Shown here: in pieces, positions 1 to 7,739 of the stretch
Numbering within the stretch: position 1 is the stretch's first letter
Layout of the letters: each line of letters opens with the position of its first letter
Origin: Desulfuromusa sp.
GTDB lineage: Bacteria > Desulfobacterota > Desulfuromonadia > Desulfuromonadales > Geopsychrobacteraceae
Assembly (NCBI GenBank): GCA_029934095.1
Contig: JAOZMV010000009.1
Coordinates: 1-16,011, forward strand
DNA length: 16,011 nucleotides
Reading direction: 5' to 3'
The notes under the pieces: generated by a model
What the model was told of the DNA's origin: nothing
The model's input: only the letters and a program-made list of their open reading frames with translations
Database searches by the model: none
Position numbers and translations under genes: made by a program

Positions 1-248
1 AGGCGAATCACTCTTTGGGATTCAAGGCAGATTTGCGTGATTATGGTATCGGGGCTCAAATTCTTTCTGATCTGGGAGTCCGTAAGTTGCGTTTAATGAC
101 AAATAATCCGAAAAAGATGGTGGGTCTTGAGGGTTATGGTCTGGAAATTGTCGAGCGGGTGCCGATTGAGGTGCCGGCCCATAAGGACAATCTTAAATAT
201 TTAAAAACTAAGCGGGAAAAAATGGGTCATCTGCTGGAAAATCTCTAG
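1..248 (+). CDS. ribA: GTP cyclohydrolase II, C-terminal part (RibA or RibBA), cut by window start
   Basis: This is the last 81 codons of a gene that begins before the window; the first complete codon is at position 3. GTP cyclohydrolase II opens GTP to give formate and the diaminopyrimidine that starts riboflavin synthesis. The visible residues contain the conserved [16 protein letters not shown] stretch, which carries part of the nucleotide-binding surface, then TNNPKK and [16 protein letters not shown]. All of these are standard for the C-terminus of this enzyme. The zinc-binding cysteines lie upstream and cannot be seen. In related organisms the gene is usually a RibBA fusion with DHBP synthase at the N-terminus, but this window cannot show whether that holds here. 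The stop is 20 bases before the ribH start, so the two are very likely cotranscribed. The TTG at 15 is an internal codon, not a start. Confidence 0.95.
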   Translation, partial: ANHSLGFKADLRDYGIGAQILSDLGVRKLRLMTNNPKKMVGLEGYGLEIVERVPIEVPAHKDNLKYLKTKREKMGHLLENL

Positions 249-268
249 TAGAATTGTCGGAGGTCATT

Positions 269-733
269 ATGTTGGAAATTATCGAAGGAACACTTGAAGC
301 TAAAGATTTTCGTTTCGGGATTATCGTTAGCCGTTTTAACAGTTTTATCTCTGATCGGTTACTGGAAGGGGCGATCGATACCCTCACACGTCATGGAGCA
401 AACAGTGATCAAATAACGGTGATAAAGGCTCCTGGTGCTTTTGAACTGCCGCTGGTTGCTCAAAAAATGGCGAGTTCAAATAAATATGATGCCCTCATCT
501 GTCTGGGTGCCGTCATTCGCGGTGGAACACCCCATTTTGAATATGTCAGCTCAGAAATGACCAAAGGGATTGCTTCTGTTTCGCTGCAATCGGGATTGCC
601 AATTGCCTTTGGTGTCTTGACGACCGATTCAGTTGAGCAGGCTATAGAGCGGGCTGGAACCAAAGCTGGTAATAAGGGTGTTGAGGCTGCTATGAGCGCC
701 ATTGAGATGGTAAATCTGCTGGGATCTGTTTAA
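269..733 (+). CDS. ribH: 6,7-dimethyl-8-ribityllumazine synthase
   Basis: Lumazine synthase condenses 5-amino-6-ribitylaminouracil with dihydroxybutanone phosphate, the penultimate step of riboflavin synthesis, in the cytoplasm. The protein is 154 residues, the usual size. Family residues are in place: Phe23 in VSRFN, the PGAFELP segment (54-61), [14 protein letters not shown] (80-93) with the catalytic His89, Phe114, Arg128 and Lys136. I choose ATG at 269 because GGAGGT at 259-264 sits at the right distance and the protein then begins MLEIIEGTL like its relatives. An in-frame TTG at 254 would put the Shine-Dalgarno sequence inside the gene. It follows the GTP cyclohydrolase II gene, which makes the other branch of its substrates, and lies 4 bases before nusB, an order common in bacteria. 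Confidence 0.98.
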   Translation: MLEIIEGTLEAKDFRFGIIVSRFNSFISDRLLEGAIDTLTRHGANSDQITVIKAPGAFELPLVAQKMASSNKYDALICLGAVIRGGTPHFEYVSSEMTKGIASVSLQSGLPIAFGVLTTDSVEQAIERAGTKAGNKGVEAAMSAIEMVNLLGSV

Positions 734-737
734 TCAA

Positions 738-1199
738 ATGTCGACTAACCGCCGCGTTGGACGTGAATATGCGCTGAAGATGTTGTTTGCTCTTCAACTC
801 AGCAAAGATCAAGAGGAGACAAACCAGCTTCTCGTTAATTTTTGGGAAAATTTTCGTTTTGCAGACGATGATTTAGGGGAACCTTTGGCTGCTGCTGATG
901 TTCCATTAGCAACTTCTTCTCGTTTGTTTGCTGAGTCGCTTGTCAACGGCGTTGTCGAGTTTCGTTCAGTTATTGATAAGAAGATTTCGGAGATTGCGAA
1001 AAACTGGTCTTTAGAACGGATGACCCCTGTTGATTTATCCATTCTCCGGATTGGTGCCTATGAGCTGCTTTATCTTCCTGAAATTCCAGATTCAGTCGTC
1101 ATTGATGAAGCTATTGAAATTGCCAAGCGTTATGGAACAAAAGACTCTCCCTCTTTTATCAACGGACTGCTTGATAAAATCGCTAAGAACTCTGCTTAA
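738..1199 (+). CDS. nusB: Transcription antitermination protein NusB
   Basis: NusB pairs with NusE (ribosomal protein S10), binds boxA RNA in rRNA operon leaders and prevents early termination of rRNA transcription. The 153 residues match the all-helical family. The N-terminal RRVGREYALKMLFALQ segment (5-20) is the typical Arg-rich first helix. The C-terminal half has RMTPVDLSILRIGAYELL (94-111), then IPDSVVIDEAIEIAKRYG and SPSFINGLLDKI (138-149), which are the strongest family signatures. The ATG lies four bases after the ribH stop; only a weak GGGA (721-724) is seen upstream, so translation may depend partly on ribH. The ribH-nusB pairing is widespread and says nothing special about function. 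Confidence 0.97.
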   Translation: MSTNRRVGREYALKMLFALQLSKDQEETNQLLVNFWENFRFADDDLGEPLAAADVPLATSSRLFAESLVNGVVEFRSVIDKKISEIAKNWSLERMTPVDLSILRIGAYELLYLPEIPDSVVIDEAIEIAKRYGTKDSPSFINGLLDKIAKNSA

Positions 1200-1238
1200 A
1201 TAGTCATTTGAAATTATTTTTTAAGAATTGAGACTGCT

Positions 1239-2549
1239 ATGAGTGCAATTAAATTTGGTTTGCTCGGATTCGGAACTATCGGCACCGGTGTTGTCCGGAA
1301 CTTTCAGCGGAATGCCGCAACGATAAAGAAACGGCTCGGTAGTGAGTTAGAATTATTTAAAATTGCTGATCTTGATATTGAAACTGACCGTGGGGTCGAG
1401 TTGAAATCAGGAGTACTGAGTGCTGATGTCGAGGATGTTATCAGCAATCCTGAAGTTGATATCGTTATTGAGTTAATCGGTGGCTATGAACCGGCAAAAA
1501 GCTTTATTCTTAAAGCGATTGCCAACGGCAAGCATATCGTCACTGCCAACAAAGCACTGATGGCGGTTCATGGGCAGGAAATTATCACAGCTGCCGATCA
1601 ACAGGGAGTTTCAGTGCTATTTGAGGCTGCTGTTGGTGGTGGCATCCCGATTATTTCAGCTATTAAGGAAAATCTCTGCAGCAATGAATTCAGTTCAGTT
1701 CTGGGTATTCTCAATGGCACCTGTAATTTTATTTTAACCAAGATGACTGAAGAGGGTAGCGATTTTGCTCCGGTGCTGCAGGAAGCACAGGACCTTGGCT
1801 ACGCTGAAGCAGATCCAACATTTGATATTGAGGGTGTTGATACGGCCCATAAAATTGCTTTATTGTCTGCACTCTGTTTCGGGACCACCGTCGATTTTGA
1901 ACAGGTCTATACTGAGGGAATCAGTAATATCGCTGCAATTGATATTCAGTTTGCAAAGCAGATGGGATATAAAATCAAGCTCCTCGCCATTGGTAAAAAT
2001 CTTGGTGATAAAATTGAGGTTCGGGTTCATCCAACGATGATTCCAGGGTCTTATCAGCTTGCCGAGGTTAATGGTGTTTTTAATGCGATCCGTTTAAATG
2101 GTGATTTTGTTGGTCCAACACTTCTCTATGGGAGCGGTGCCGGTATGGATGCAACGGCCAGTGCGGTGATGGGTGATGTGATGGCCATCAGTAGAGATCA
2201 ACTTTCAGGAGCTCAATCACGAGTGCCAATTATGGGCTACCGTGCGGATCAGATCAAATCTTTACCGATTAAAGCGATGAGTGAAATCGTTAGTCACTAC
2301 TACTTGCGTTTCACCACCGTAGACCAACCCGGGGTATTGGCAAAAATAGCAGGTTGTCTGGGAAAGCATGACATCAGTATTCAGTCAATGATCCAACCGG
2401 AATGGCATGAGGCTGATTCTATCCCCATTGTCCTGATGACCCATACAGCGAAAGAGATCGATGTCTCCAGGGCTTTAACCGAAATAGAAGCGTTAGATAT
2501 TATCTCCGAGCCGACCTGTCTGATCAGGGTGGAGCACGATCTGGATTAA
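1239..2549 (+). CDS. hom: Homoserine dehydrogenase with C-terminal ACT domain
   Basis: This enzyme reduces aspartate semialdehyde to homoserine with NAD(P)H, the branch point toward threonine and methionine. The protein has 436 residues. The N-terminal Rossmann fold shows GFGTIGTGV (10-18). TANKALMA (102-109) carries a conserved Lys, NGTCNFIL (159-166) lines the active site, and the segment around 186-205 (GYAEADPTFDIEGVDTAHK) is the homoserine dehydrogenase signature. From about 354 to 429 there is an ACT domain (RFTTVDQPGVLAKIAG), which in this family usually senses threonine. The domain therefore points to feedback inhibition, as inference. The gap after nusB is 39 bases with only a weak purine stretch before the ATG. 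A terminator-like hairpin follows directly, so it is probably the last gene of the rib-nusB transcript. Confidence 0.97.
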   Translation: MSAIKFGLLGFGTIGTGVVRNFQRNAATIKKRLGSELELFKIADLDIETDRGVELKSGVLSADVEDVISNPEVDIVIELIGGYEPAKSFILKAIANGKHIVTANKALMAVHGQEIITAADQQGVSVLFEAAVGGGIPIISAIKENLCSNEFSSVLGILNGTCNFILTKMTEEGSDFAPVLQEAQDLGYAEADPTFDIEGVDTAHKIALLSALCFGTTVDFEQVYTEGISNIAAIDIQFAKQMGYKIKLLAIGKNLGDKIEVRVHPTMIPGSYQLAEVNGVFNAIRLNGDFVGPTLLYGSGAGMDATASAVMGDVMAISRDQLSGAQSRVPIMGYRADQIKSLPIKAMSEIVSHYYLRFTTVDQPGVLAKIAGCLGKHDISIQSMIQPEWHEADSIPIVLMTHTAKEIDVSRALTEIEALDIISEPTCLIRVEHDLD

Positions 2550-2572
2550 GATACCGCTTCCGGAAGCTGAAC

Positions 2573-2614
2573 AAACCCTCCAACTGCCCTTGATAGCGCG
2601 GCTGGAGGGTTTTT
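2573..2614. terminator. Terminator-like hairpin between convergent hom and acyl-CoA synthetase genes
   Basis: AAACCCTCCA (2573-2582) pairs with TGGAGGGTTT (2603-2612). On the plus strand the stem ends in TTTTT (2610-2614), a good intrinsic terminator for hom. On the minus strand it lies just past the synthetase stop (2617) and is followed by TTTGTT, a weaker U-run, so it may serve both genes. Confidence 0.8.
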
Positions 2615-2616
2615 GT

Positions 2617-4479
2617 TTAGTTGGTAGAAATTTCCGGTTCCACGACATAACGTTTGATTTTGCGGGTGGTAGTTTTTGGAAATTCATCTTCTCTGAGGGT
2701 GAATTTTTTAACCCTTTTGTAGTCGGCCAAATCTTTACCACAGGTCAGGATTTCCTTGCGGATCAGGACTTCGATTTCTGCTGCTGACATCGGTTCATCA
2801 GCCTGATTTTTTGCCAGTTCGAATAGTGCTTCCTCATTTGGAAAAATAACCGCATAGACCTCCTCTGAAGTTGCCCCGACTTTATGCCCATAGACCATTA
2901 TTTCTGCAATATAGGGGCTTTTGAGGAGTTGGTTTTCTATCTCTTCTGGATAAACATTTTTGCCATTCGGTGTTACAATTAAATTCTTAACCCGCCCGCA
3001 AATGGAGAGCATATTATCTTCATCTATGCGACCCAGATCTCCGGTACGATACCAGCCGTCACTCAGTGCTTCAGCTGTTGCTTTTTTGTTATTATAGTAG
3101 CCAAGCATAACGTTCGGCCCTTTTACTTTGATTTCACCTTCCCCTTCAGTATTTGGATTGTCTATCAAAACTTCAATCCCCTCCAAAACCTCCCCGGTAG
3201 TGCCGGGCTTGCTCTTGAAGGGACTTTCCGCAGAGATGATTGGGGATGTTTCGGTAATGCCATAGCCTTGTAGTAAGGTCAGCCCAAGACTATGAAAGCC
3301 TTCAGCGATAGCGGGATCAAGAGCAGCACCGCCACTGACAAATGTGGTCTTTTCTCCCAGGGACTGTTTTACTTTTTTGGCAACAATGCTTCGCGTCAAT
3401 GGGTATTTGTAAAGTAAGCGAGATAGACTTTTAGAGTTGATATTTTTCATGATCCTATCAAGCAGCAAGCGGTAGACTGCAGGAACACCGATCAGGAAGG
3501 TCGGTTTGATCTCGTTGAGATTGTCGCCAAGTTTTTTAATTGATTCTGCAAAACTGACCAGTCCCCCACGAGAGAGGGGGAGTAAGACCCCACAGACTTG
3601 TTCAAAAACATGGTTGATTGGTAAAAAAGAGAGAGTTTGTATCGAACTGTCCAGCTGGAAACGCTGATTAGCAGCTTCAATATTACTGACGATATTCCGG
3701 TGGCTGAGCATGGCACCCTTTGAACGACCAGTGGTGCCGGATGTATAGAGGATAACGGCTCTATCTTCTGGCTGGTGGTCAGCTGGTGCCAGTGGAGTGG
3801 AATTGAAAATATCCTTGTAGTAAAAAAGGCGTTTTTGTTTTAATAAACGATGACGTGATATGGCAGATTCGGAGAGGAAATTTATCCCTTTCTTTTTCTT
3901 TCCAGGGTCTCCCTCCTGTTCTGCCAAACCTGAGTAGGCTTGAATGGCAGCTTCTTCAATTGGTTTACGCCGTTCTGGTGAAATTTCCAGATCCTTGACT
4001 AATTCCTTCCACAGGGAGGTCAGGTTCTCCATCATTGCGGCATCGTCATCTTGGTTGATCAGCTCAGCAAGAGGGGTATCAATCAGGATAATTTTTTTCA
4101 GCTTGGGGAGATCATCTACCACATCGAGGAGGGTGTCAAACTGTGGTTGTCCAACGAAGACAGCCTCTGTATTGGAATCATTCAGGATATGTCGCAGTTC
4201 TGTTGCTTTAAGTTCCTTATCAATTGGAATGGCAATACAACCCGCTCTCAGTATTGCAAGGTATGAAACAACCCAGCGCGGGGAGGATGGCCCTAAAAGT
4301 GCAATATGGGACTTTTTTTTGATTCCTAACTGTGCTATCCCTGCCGCCAACTTTTCAACGGTATCCCAGAGCTTGGTATAGGTAAGAGGTTTCCACTCTC
4401 CTTTGTGTTTATACTGTAGAGCAACTTTATCGGTGTGTTGTTGACAGCTGGCCCGGATTAACTGGTCAATTGTGTGCAC
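2617..4479 (-). CDS. Long-chain acyl-CoA synthetase / AMP-dependent synthetase (FadD/FAA1-like)
   Basis: A 620-residue member of the ANL adenylating superfamily. It should activate a fatty acid (or related acid) to acyl-AMP and then acyl-CoA. The family motifs occur in order: YTSGTTGRSKG (245-255, phosphate-binding), SFLPINHVFE (284-293), GYGITETSP (405-413), GWYRTGDLG (475-483), GRVKNLIVTPNGKNVYPEEIE spanning 495-515 (hinge), and TRKIKR near the C-terminus with Lys607 at the catalytic lysine position. The length and the stretch from about 160 to 240, which is charged and Lys-rich and lies before the phosphate loop, resemble the FAA1-type long-chain enzymes more than the ~560-residue E. coli FadD. 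There is no signal peptide or clear membrane segment. The start is GTG at 4479-4477, supported by AAGGAG (4492-4487) seven bases away. It is transcribed against hom and alone. The exact acid cannot be read from sequence. Confidence 0.9.
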   Translation of the reverse strand: MHTIDQLIRASCQQHTDKVALQYKHKGEWKPLTYTKLWDTVEKLAAGIAQLGIKKKSHIALLGPSSPRWVVSYLAILRAGCIAIPIDKELKATELRHILNDSNTEAVFVGQPQFDTLLDVVDDLPKLKKIILIDTPLAELINQDDDAAMMENLTSLWKELVKDLEISPERRKPIEEAAIQAYSGLAEQEGDPGKKKKGINFLSESAISRHRLLKQKRLFYYKDIFNSTPLAPADHQPEDRAVILYTSGTTGRSKGAMLSHRNIVSNIEAANQRFQLDSSIQTLSFLPINHVFEQVCGVLLPLSRGGLVSFAESIKKLGDNLNEIKPTFLIGVPAVYRLLLDRIMKNINSKSLSRLLYKYPLTRSIVAKKVKQSLGEKTTFVSGGAALDPAIAEGFHSLGLTLLQGYGITETSPIISAESPFKSKPGTTGEVLEGIEVLIDNPNTEGEGEIKVKGPNVMLGYYNNKKATAEALSDGWYRTGDLGRIDEDNMLSICGRVKNLIVTPNGKNVYPEEIENQLLKSPYIAEIMVYGHKVGATSEEVYAVIFPNEEALFELAKNQADEPMSAAEIEVLIRKEILTCGKDLADYKRVKKFTLREDEFPKTTTRKIKRYVVEPEISTN

Positions 4480-4547
4480 TTTTATGCTCCTTATTGAGTG
4501 TTGTGAAAGTCTTACTTGACGGTTTATTTAAGGGATTCAGAAAAAAC

Positions 4548-4576
4548 ATTCTAGCCTTGTCAGTAACATCAGGCAA
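4548..4576 (-). promoter_or_regulatory. Predicted sigma70-type promoter of the acyl-CoA synthetase gene
   Basis: On the minus strand TTGCCT (4576-4571) and TAGAAT (4553-4548) are separated by 17 bases (4 of 6 and 5 of 6 matches to consensus). This would start transcription near 4541, about 60 bases before the GTG start. It is a prediction by eye. The rest of 4480-4692 holds no gene that I can support. Confidence 0.5.
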
Positions 4577-4644
4577 GTCTCAAAAAATTCTGCATCTAGA
4601 TAGTGTTGAATATGTCAAAAGCAGAGTGAAATTGACGAAATAGC

Positions 4645-4672
4645 TTGACAGTTTGCTTGCCATTCTGATAAA
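4645..4672 (+). promoter_or_regulatory. Predicted promoter of tRNA-Val(GAC)
   Basis: A perfect TTGACA (4645-4650), then 16 bases, then GATAAA (4667-4672). Transcription would start close to 4680, shortly before the mature tRNA 5' end at 4693. A second TTGAC occurs 13 bases upstream (4632-4636). Confidence 0.55.
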
Positions 4673-4692
4673 AGAACGCCGCGGTTTGTTGC

Positions 4693-4767
4693 AGGCACGT
4701 AGCTCAGTGGGAGAGCACTTCCCTGACACGGAAGGGGTCGGCGGTTCAATCCCGCCCGTGCCTACCA
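4693..4767 (+). tRNA. tRNA-Val (anticodon GAC)
   Basis: A full cloverleaf can be drawn. The acceptor stem AGGCACG (4693-4699) pairs with CGTGCCT (4757-4763), followed by discriminator A4764. The D stem is GCTC/GAGC. The anticodon stem CTTCC (4718-4722) pairs with GGAAG (4730-4734) around the loop CTGACAC, with anticodon GAC at 4725-4727, reading GUC/GUU valine codons. The T stem GGCGG/CCGCC encloses TTCAATC. The CCA end is encoded (4765-4767). It has its own promoter and a terminator downstream, so it is probably a separate unit from thrS. Confidence 0.97.
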
Positions 4768-4799
4768 TCCCGGGTAAGCGAATATAGCGGTACTGATTT

Positions 4800-4831
4800 G
4801 GGGCATCTGTGAGATGCCTCTTTTAGTTTTT
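4800..4831 (+). terminator. Intrinsic terminator after tRNA-Val, before thrS
   Basis: GGGCATCT (from 4801, with G4800) pairs with AGATGCCTC (4812-4820) around a GTG triloop. The 9-bp stem (one G-U pair) is followed by TTTTAGTTTTT (4821-4831). It ends the tRNA transcript. Because it lies 40 bases before thrS it could also act as an attenuator if read-through from the tRNA promoter expresses thrS. I saw no convincing separate thrS promoter. Confidence 0.8.
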
Positions 4832-4870
4832 ACTTGATTTAGAGGCATAAATAGATACAGGGGAAATTAT

Positions 4871-6787
4871 ATGGCTTTATTACATATCGAACTTCCTGAT
4901 GGGTCGATCAAAGAGGTTGAGTCTGGTGCGACTCCCCATGATGTGGCTCTTACGATTGGTGAAGGGTTAGCCCGTCAATCTATTGCAGCTCGTTTTGATG
5001 GTGAGTTGATAGACATGACCAGACCACTGGAACGATCAGGAAACCTGGCCTTGATTACACAGAACTCTGCGGAAGCATTGGAAATCATACGCCATTCCTC
5101 TGCCCATTTGATGGCTCAGGCGGTCAAAAAACTTTATGGTAATGAGGTGCAGGTCACCATTGGACCGGCTATCAAAGATGGTTTTTACTATGATTTTTAT
5201 AGTGAAACTAAAAAATTTATTCCGGAAGATTTCCCGGTTATTGAAGCAAAGATGGCTGAACTCGCCAAGGCTGATCAATCGGTTGTGCGCGAGGATGTCT
5301 CTCGTTCTGACGCAATTGAATTATTTCGTGGTCTGGGTGAGAACTATAAAGTTGAGCTGATCGAAGACCTTGATGCAGAGCAGGTTTCTCTCTATCGGCA
5401 GGGTGACTTTGTCGATCTTTGCCGCGGCCCCCATGTTCCACGTACTGGATTTCTTAAGGTTTTTAAGTTGACCAGTCTTGCCGGTGCCTATTGGCGTGGT
5501 AATGAAAATAATGCCATGTTGCAACGGATCTATGCGACGGCATTTCAAAATAAGAAAGAGTTGAAAGCACACCTTCATCGCCTTGAAGAAGCACGAAAAC
5601 GGGATCATCGTAAGCTGGGTCGAGAGCTGGATCTATTTTCTTTCAGTGAAGAGGCAGGAGCCGGGTTAGTACTTTGGCACCCTAAAGGGGCTATGCTCAG
5701 AGCAATTATCGAGGACTTTGAGCGTAAAGAGCATCTGAAGCGTGGTTATGAGCTGGTTGTCGGCCCACAGATTCTCAAAACAGAACTCTGGAAAATGTCC
5801 GGACATTACGAACATTATCGGGAGAACATGTATTTCACTGAAGTTGACGAGCAGGGCTACGGGATTAAGCCGATGAACTGTTTGGCACATATGCTGATTT
5901 ACAAATCGAAGCCCCGCTCTTACCGCAATTTGCCAATCCGTTATTTTGAGCTTGGCACTGTCCATCGCCACGAAAAGTCAGGGGTTCTACACGGTTTACT
6001 CCGGGTTCGTGGTTTTACTCAGGACGACGCCCATATTATCTGTCGTCCGGATCAGATTGACGCTGAAGTTAAAGGGGTCATGAATTTTGTTCAGGATGTT
6101 GCGCGGATCTTTGGTTTTGAGTACGTGATGGAACTATCGACCCGTCCGGAGAAATCAATCGGTAGCGATGCCGATTGGGATCAGGCAACTAATGCGTTGC
6201 AGAGCGCTTTGGAAGACAGTGGCCAGCCGTTTGAGTTCAATCACGGAGATGGTGCTTTTTATGGTCCAAAGATCGATGTTAAACTTAAGGACTCGCTTGA
6301 CAGAGAGTGGCAGTGTGCTACAATCCAGTGCGATTTTACCCTGCCAGAGCGCTTTGATCTGACTTATGTCGGTGCTGACGGGGAAAAACATCGGCCGGTT
6401 ATGTTGCACCGGGTCATTGTTGGTTCGATAGAACGTTTTATCGGGATTCTGATAGAACATTATGCAGGAAGTTTTCCTCTCTGGCTTTCGCCGGTTCAGG
6501 CGGTTGTCTTGAATGTCACTGACAATCAAGCTGTTTATGCGCAACAGGTTTTTGAGCAATTGCGTGAAGCTGGTGTCCGTGTTGAACTTGATATCCGTAA
6601 TGAGAAACTTGGTTTCAAGATTCGTGAAGCACAGATGGCCAAGATTCCTTATATGCTGGTGATTGGTGATCGGGAGATGGAAAGTCAGACAGTTGCCCCA
6701 CGTTTCAGGGATGGTAAAAGTTTAGAAACGGTCAGTGTTCCCGGTTTTATCAATATGGTTCAGACTGAAACAGCAGCCTATAAATAG
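4871..6787 (+). CDS. thrS: Threonyl-tRNA synthetase
   Basis: Class II synthetase that charges tRNA-Thr, 638 residues, the full bacterial length. It has a TGS domain at 1-62. The editing domain has its HxxxH (His75, His79) and the DLCRGPH segment with Cys184 and His188, so proofreading of Ser-tRNA-Thr should be intact. In the catalytic core the zinc ligands are Cys337, His388 and His513. Motif 2 lies around [13 protein letters not shown] (359-371), and motif 3 around [15 protein letters not shown] (509-523). The anticodon-binding domain runs from about 540 to 638. The ATG at 4871 has AGGGGA (4859-4864) six bases upstream. It heads the classic thrS-infC-rpmI-rplT cluster. No T-box leader is visible upstream. 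Confidence 0.98.
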   Translation: MALLHIELPDGSIKEVESGATPHDVALTIGEGLARQSIAARFDGELIDMTRPLERSGNLALITQNSAEALEIIRHSSAHLMAQAVKKLYGNEVQVTIGPAIKDGFYYDFYSETKKFIPEDFPVIEAKMAELAKADQSVVREDVSRSDAIELFRGLGENYKVELIEDLDAEQVSLYRQGDFVDLCRGPHVPRTGFLKVFKLTSLAGAYWRGNENNAMLQRIYATAFQNKKELKAHLHRLEEARKRDHRKLGRELDLFSFSEEAGAGLVLWHPKGAMLRAIIEDFERKEHLKRGYELVVGPQILKTELWKMSGHYEHYRENMYFTEVDEQGYGIKPMNCLAHMLIYKSKPRSYRNLPIRYFELGTVHRHEKSGVLHGLLRVRGFTQDDAHIICRPDQIDAEVKGVMNFVQDVARIFGFEYVMELSTRPEKSIGSDADWDQATNALQSALEDSGQPFEFNHGDGAFYGPKIDVKLKDSLDREWQCATIQCDFTLPERFDLTYVGADGEKHRPVMLHRVIVGSIERFIGILIEHYAGSFPLWLSPVQAVVLNVTDNQAVYAQQVFEQLREAGVRVELDIRNEKLGFKIREAQMAKIPYMLVIGDREMESQTVAPRFRDGKSLETVSVPGFINMVQTETAAYK

Positions 6788-6799
6788 TAGTGTTGAAAC

Positions 6800-6821
6800 A
6801 AGGGCCCGAGGTGGGTCTTTT
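6800..6821 (+). terminator. Weak terminator or attenuator-like hairpin between thrS and infC
   Basis: AAGGGCCC (6800-6807) pairs with GGGTCTTT (6813-6820) around the loop GAGGT. Two of the eight pairs are G-U, and the 3' arm runs into TTTT then CGTTGTTT. The structure is weak enough that it may only reduce flow from thrS into infC, or it may be an RNA processing site. I did not find a clear infC promoter after it. Confidence 0.4.
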
Positions 6822-6867
6822 CGTTGTTTGGATTTATACCTTTTAACGAGAACAGAGGAGTGAGGTC

Positions 6868-7380
6868 ATAGCTAAAGAAGCGAATATCAATGAGGCCATT
6901 AATGCTCGGCAGGTGCGGGTTATTGATGATGAAGGCGGTCAGTTGGGAATTCTGGGTACCGAGCAGGCGCTATCCCTTGCTGTAGAGCAGGGTCTTGATC
7001 TGGTGGAAGTTTCACCCCAGGCAGATCCCCCTGTTTGTCGCATTATGGACTATGGTAAATATAAGTACCAACAGGCAAAACGCGCTTCTGAAGCCAGAAA
7101 AAAACAGGTCAAGGTTGAAATTAAAGAAGTTAAAATGAGACCAAAGACCGATGACCATGATTTTCAGTTTAAAATTAAACACGCTCGCCGTTTTCTCGAA
7201 GAGGGGAATAAAGTCAAATTGACAATCATGTTTCGAGGGCGGGAGAATGCTCATCCCGATCAGGGAATGATGCAGTTGAAAAAAGCGATTGAAGCTTTAA
7301 AAGATATCGGGCAGGTAGAGTCTCATCCGAGTAAGATGGGGCGTTTTATGACCATGATGATCGGCCCGATTAAAAAATAA
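6868..7380 (+). CDS. infC: Translation initiation factor IF-3, apparent AUA start codon
   Basis: IF3 binds the 30S subunit, keeps 50S away and checks start-codon/initiator pairing. Read from ATA at 6868 the protein has 170 residues and begins (M)AKEANINEAINARQVRVIDDE, aligning with the family start (INxxIRAxxVRLI). The body has GLDLVEVSPQADPPVCRIMDYGKYKY and a C-terminal domain ending GRFMTMMIGPIKK. No ATG, GTG or TTG exists in frame between the upstream stop (TAA 6844-6846) and GTG 6913, and starting at 6913 would remove the conserved INEAINARQ segment. AGGAG (6856-6860, within GAGGAGTGAGG) lies seven bases before the ATA. A poor start codon is a known feature of infC (AUU in E. coli, AUC in Myxococcus as I recall) and allows IF3 to repress its own translation. 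That regulation is inferred here. Next gene: rpmI, 49 bases on. Confidence 0.95.
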   Translation: MAKEANINEAINARQVRVIDDEGGQLGILGTEQALSLAVEQGLDLVEVSPQADPPVCRIMDYGKYKYQQAKRASEARKKQVKVEIKEVKMRPKTDDHDFQFKIKHARRFLEEGNKVKLTIMFRGRENAHPDQGMMQLKKAIEALKDIGQVESHPSKMGRFMTMMIGPIKK

Positions 7381-7429
7381 ATTATAAACATCCAAAACAG
7401 ACCCAATAGAAAAGTAACAGGAGAGACAG

Positions 7430-7627
7430 ATGCCTAAAATTAAAACCAATCGTGGTGCCGCCAAACGTTTTCGTAAAACCGGTACCGGTAAAATTCGTCG
7501 AAACAAAGCTTATACCAGTCATATTTTGACCAAGAAGACGACAAAGCGGAAACGTGCATTGCGTCAGTCTATTATTGTTGCAAAGAGCGATTCGAAAAAT
7601 ATTTCCCAATTAGTTCCGTATTTGTAG
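7430..7627 (+). CDS. rpmI: 50S ribosomal protein L35
   Basis: A 65-residue, strongly basic ribosomal protein. The N-terminus [20 protein letters not shown] and the [17 protein letters not shown] segment are diagnostic for bL35. The start ATG at 7430 has AGGAGA at 7419-7424. It sits between infC and rplT as in most bacteria. The 112-base gap that follows is unusually long for this cluster and holds the folded structure annotated separately. Confidence 0.98.
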   Translation: MPKIKTNRGAAKRFRKTGTGKIRRNKAYTSHILTKKTTKRKRALRQSIIVAKSDSKNISQLVPYL

Positions 7628-7630
7628 CTT

Positions 7631-7690
7631 GATCTGCTGCTTTCTGGCAGTACGGTTGTGAACTGTGGGGACAATCTCCCCCTGCAGATC
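7631..7690 (+). ncRNA. Candidate structured mRNA leader upstream of rplT (possible L20 autoregulatory element)
   Basis: The gap between rpmI and rplT folds on paper into a tight multi-branch structure. The outer stem GATCTG(C) (7631-7637) is perfectly complementary to (G)CAGATC (7684-7690). Inside it sit three adjacent hairpins: CTGC/GCAG (7637-7640/7647-7650), ACGGTT/AACTGT (7652-7657/7661-7666, one G-U, loop GTG) and GGGGA/TCCCC (7667-7671/7677-7681). Almost every base from 7631 to 7690 is used. L20 is known to repress its own mRNA through leader structures in Bacillus and E. coli, at other sites in the operon. That this is an L20-binding leader is inference from location and fold only. Confidence 0.5.
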
Positions 7691-7739
7691 CAGCCACGGC
7701 AGTTGCCGAAAAACTATTCAATGAGAAGGAGCAAGCGAG

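Noticed and set aside
254..268. TTG start for ribH
   Set aside because: The Shine-Dalgarno GGAGGT would lie inside the gene; ATG 269 fits the family.
3944..4381. Plus-strand 145-codon ORF
   Set aside because: It lies fully antisense to the acyl-CoA synthetase and its composition is that of a shadow frame, with no recognisable domain.
4580..4768. Minus-strand 62-codon ORF with GGIEPPTPSVSGKCSPTE
   Set aside because: This is the well-known false protein produced by reading a tRNA gene (here tRNA-Val) on the wrong strand.
4768..4870. T-box riboswitch before thrS
   Set aside because: The space holds only a simple terminator; there is no specifier loop or T-box sequence.
6913..6915. GTG as start of infC
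   Set aside because: It would cut off the conserved INEAINARQ N-terminus; the frame extends to ATA 6868 with a good Shine-Dalgarno.
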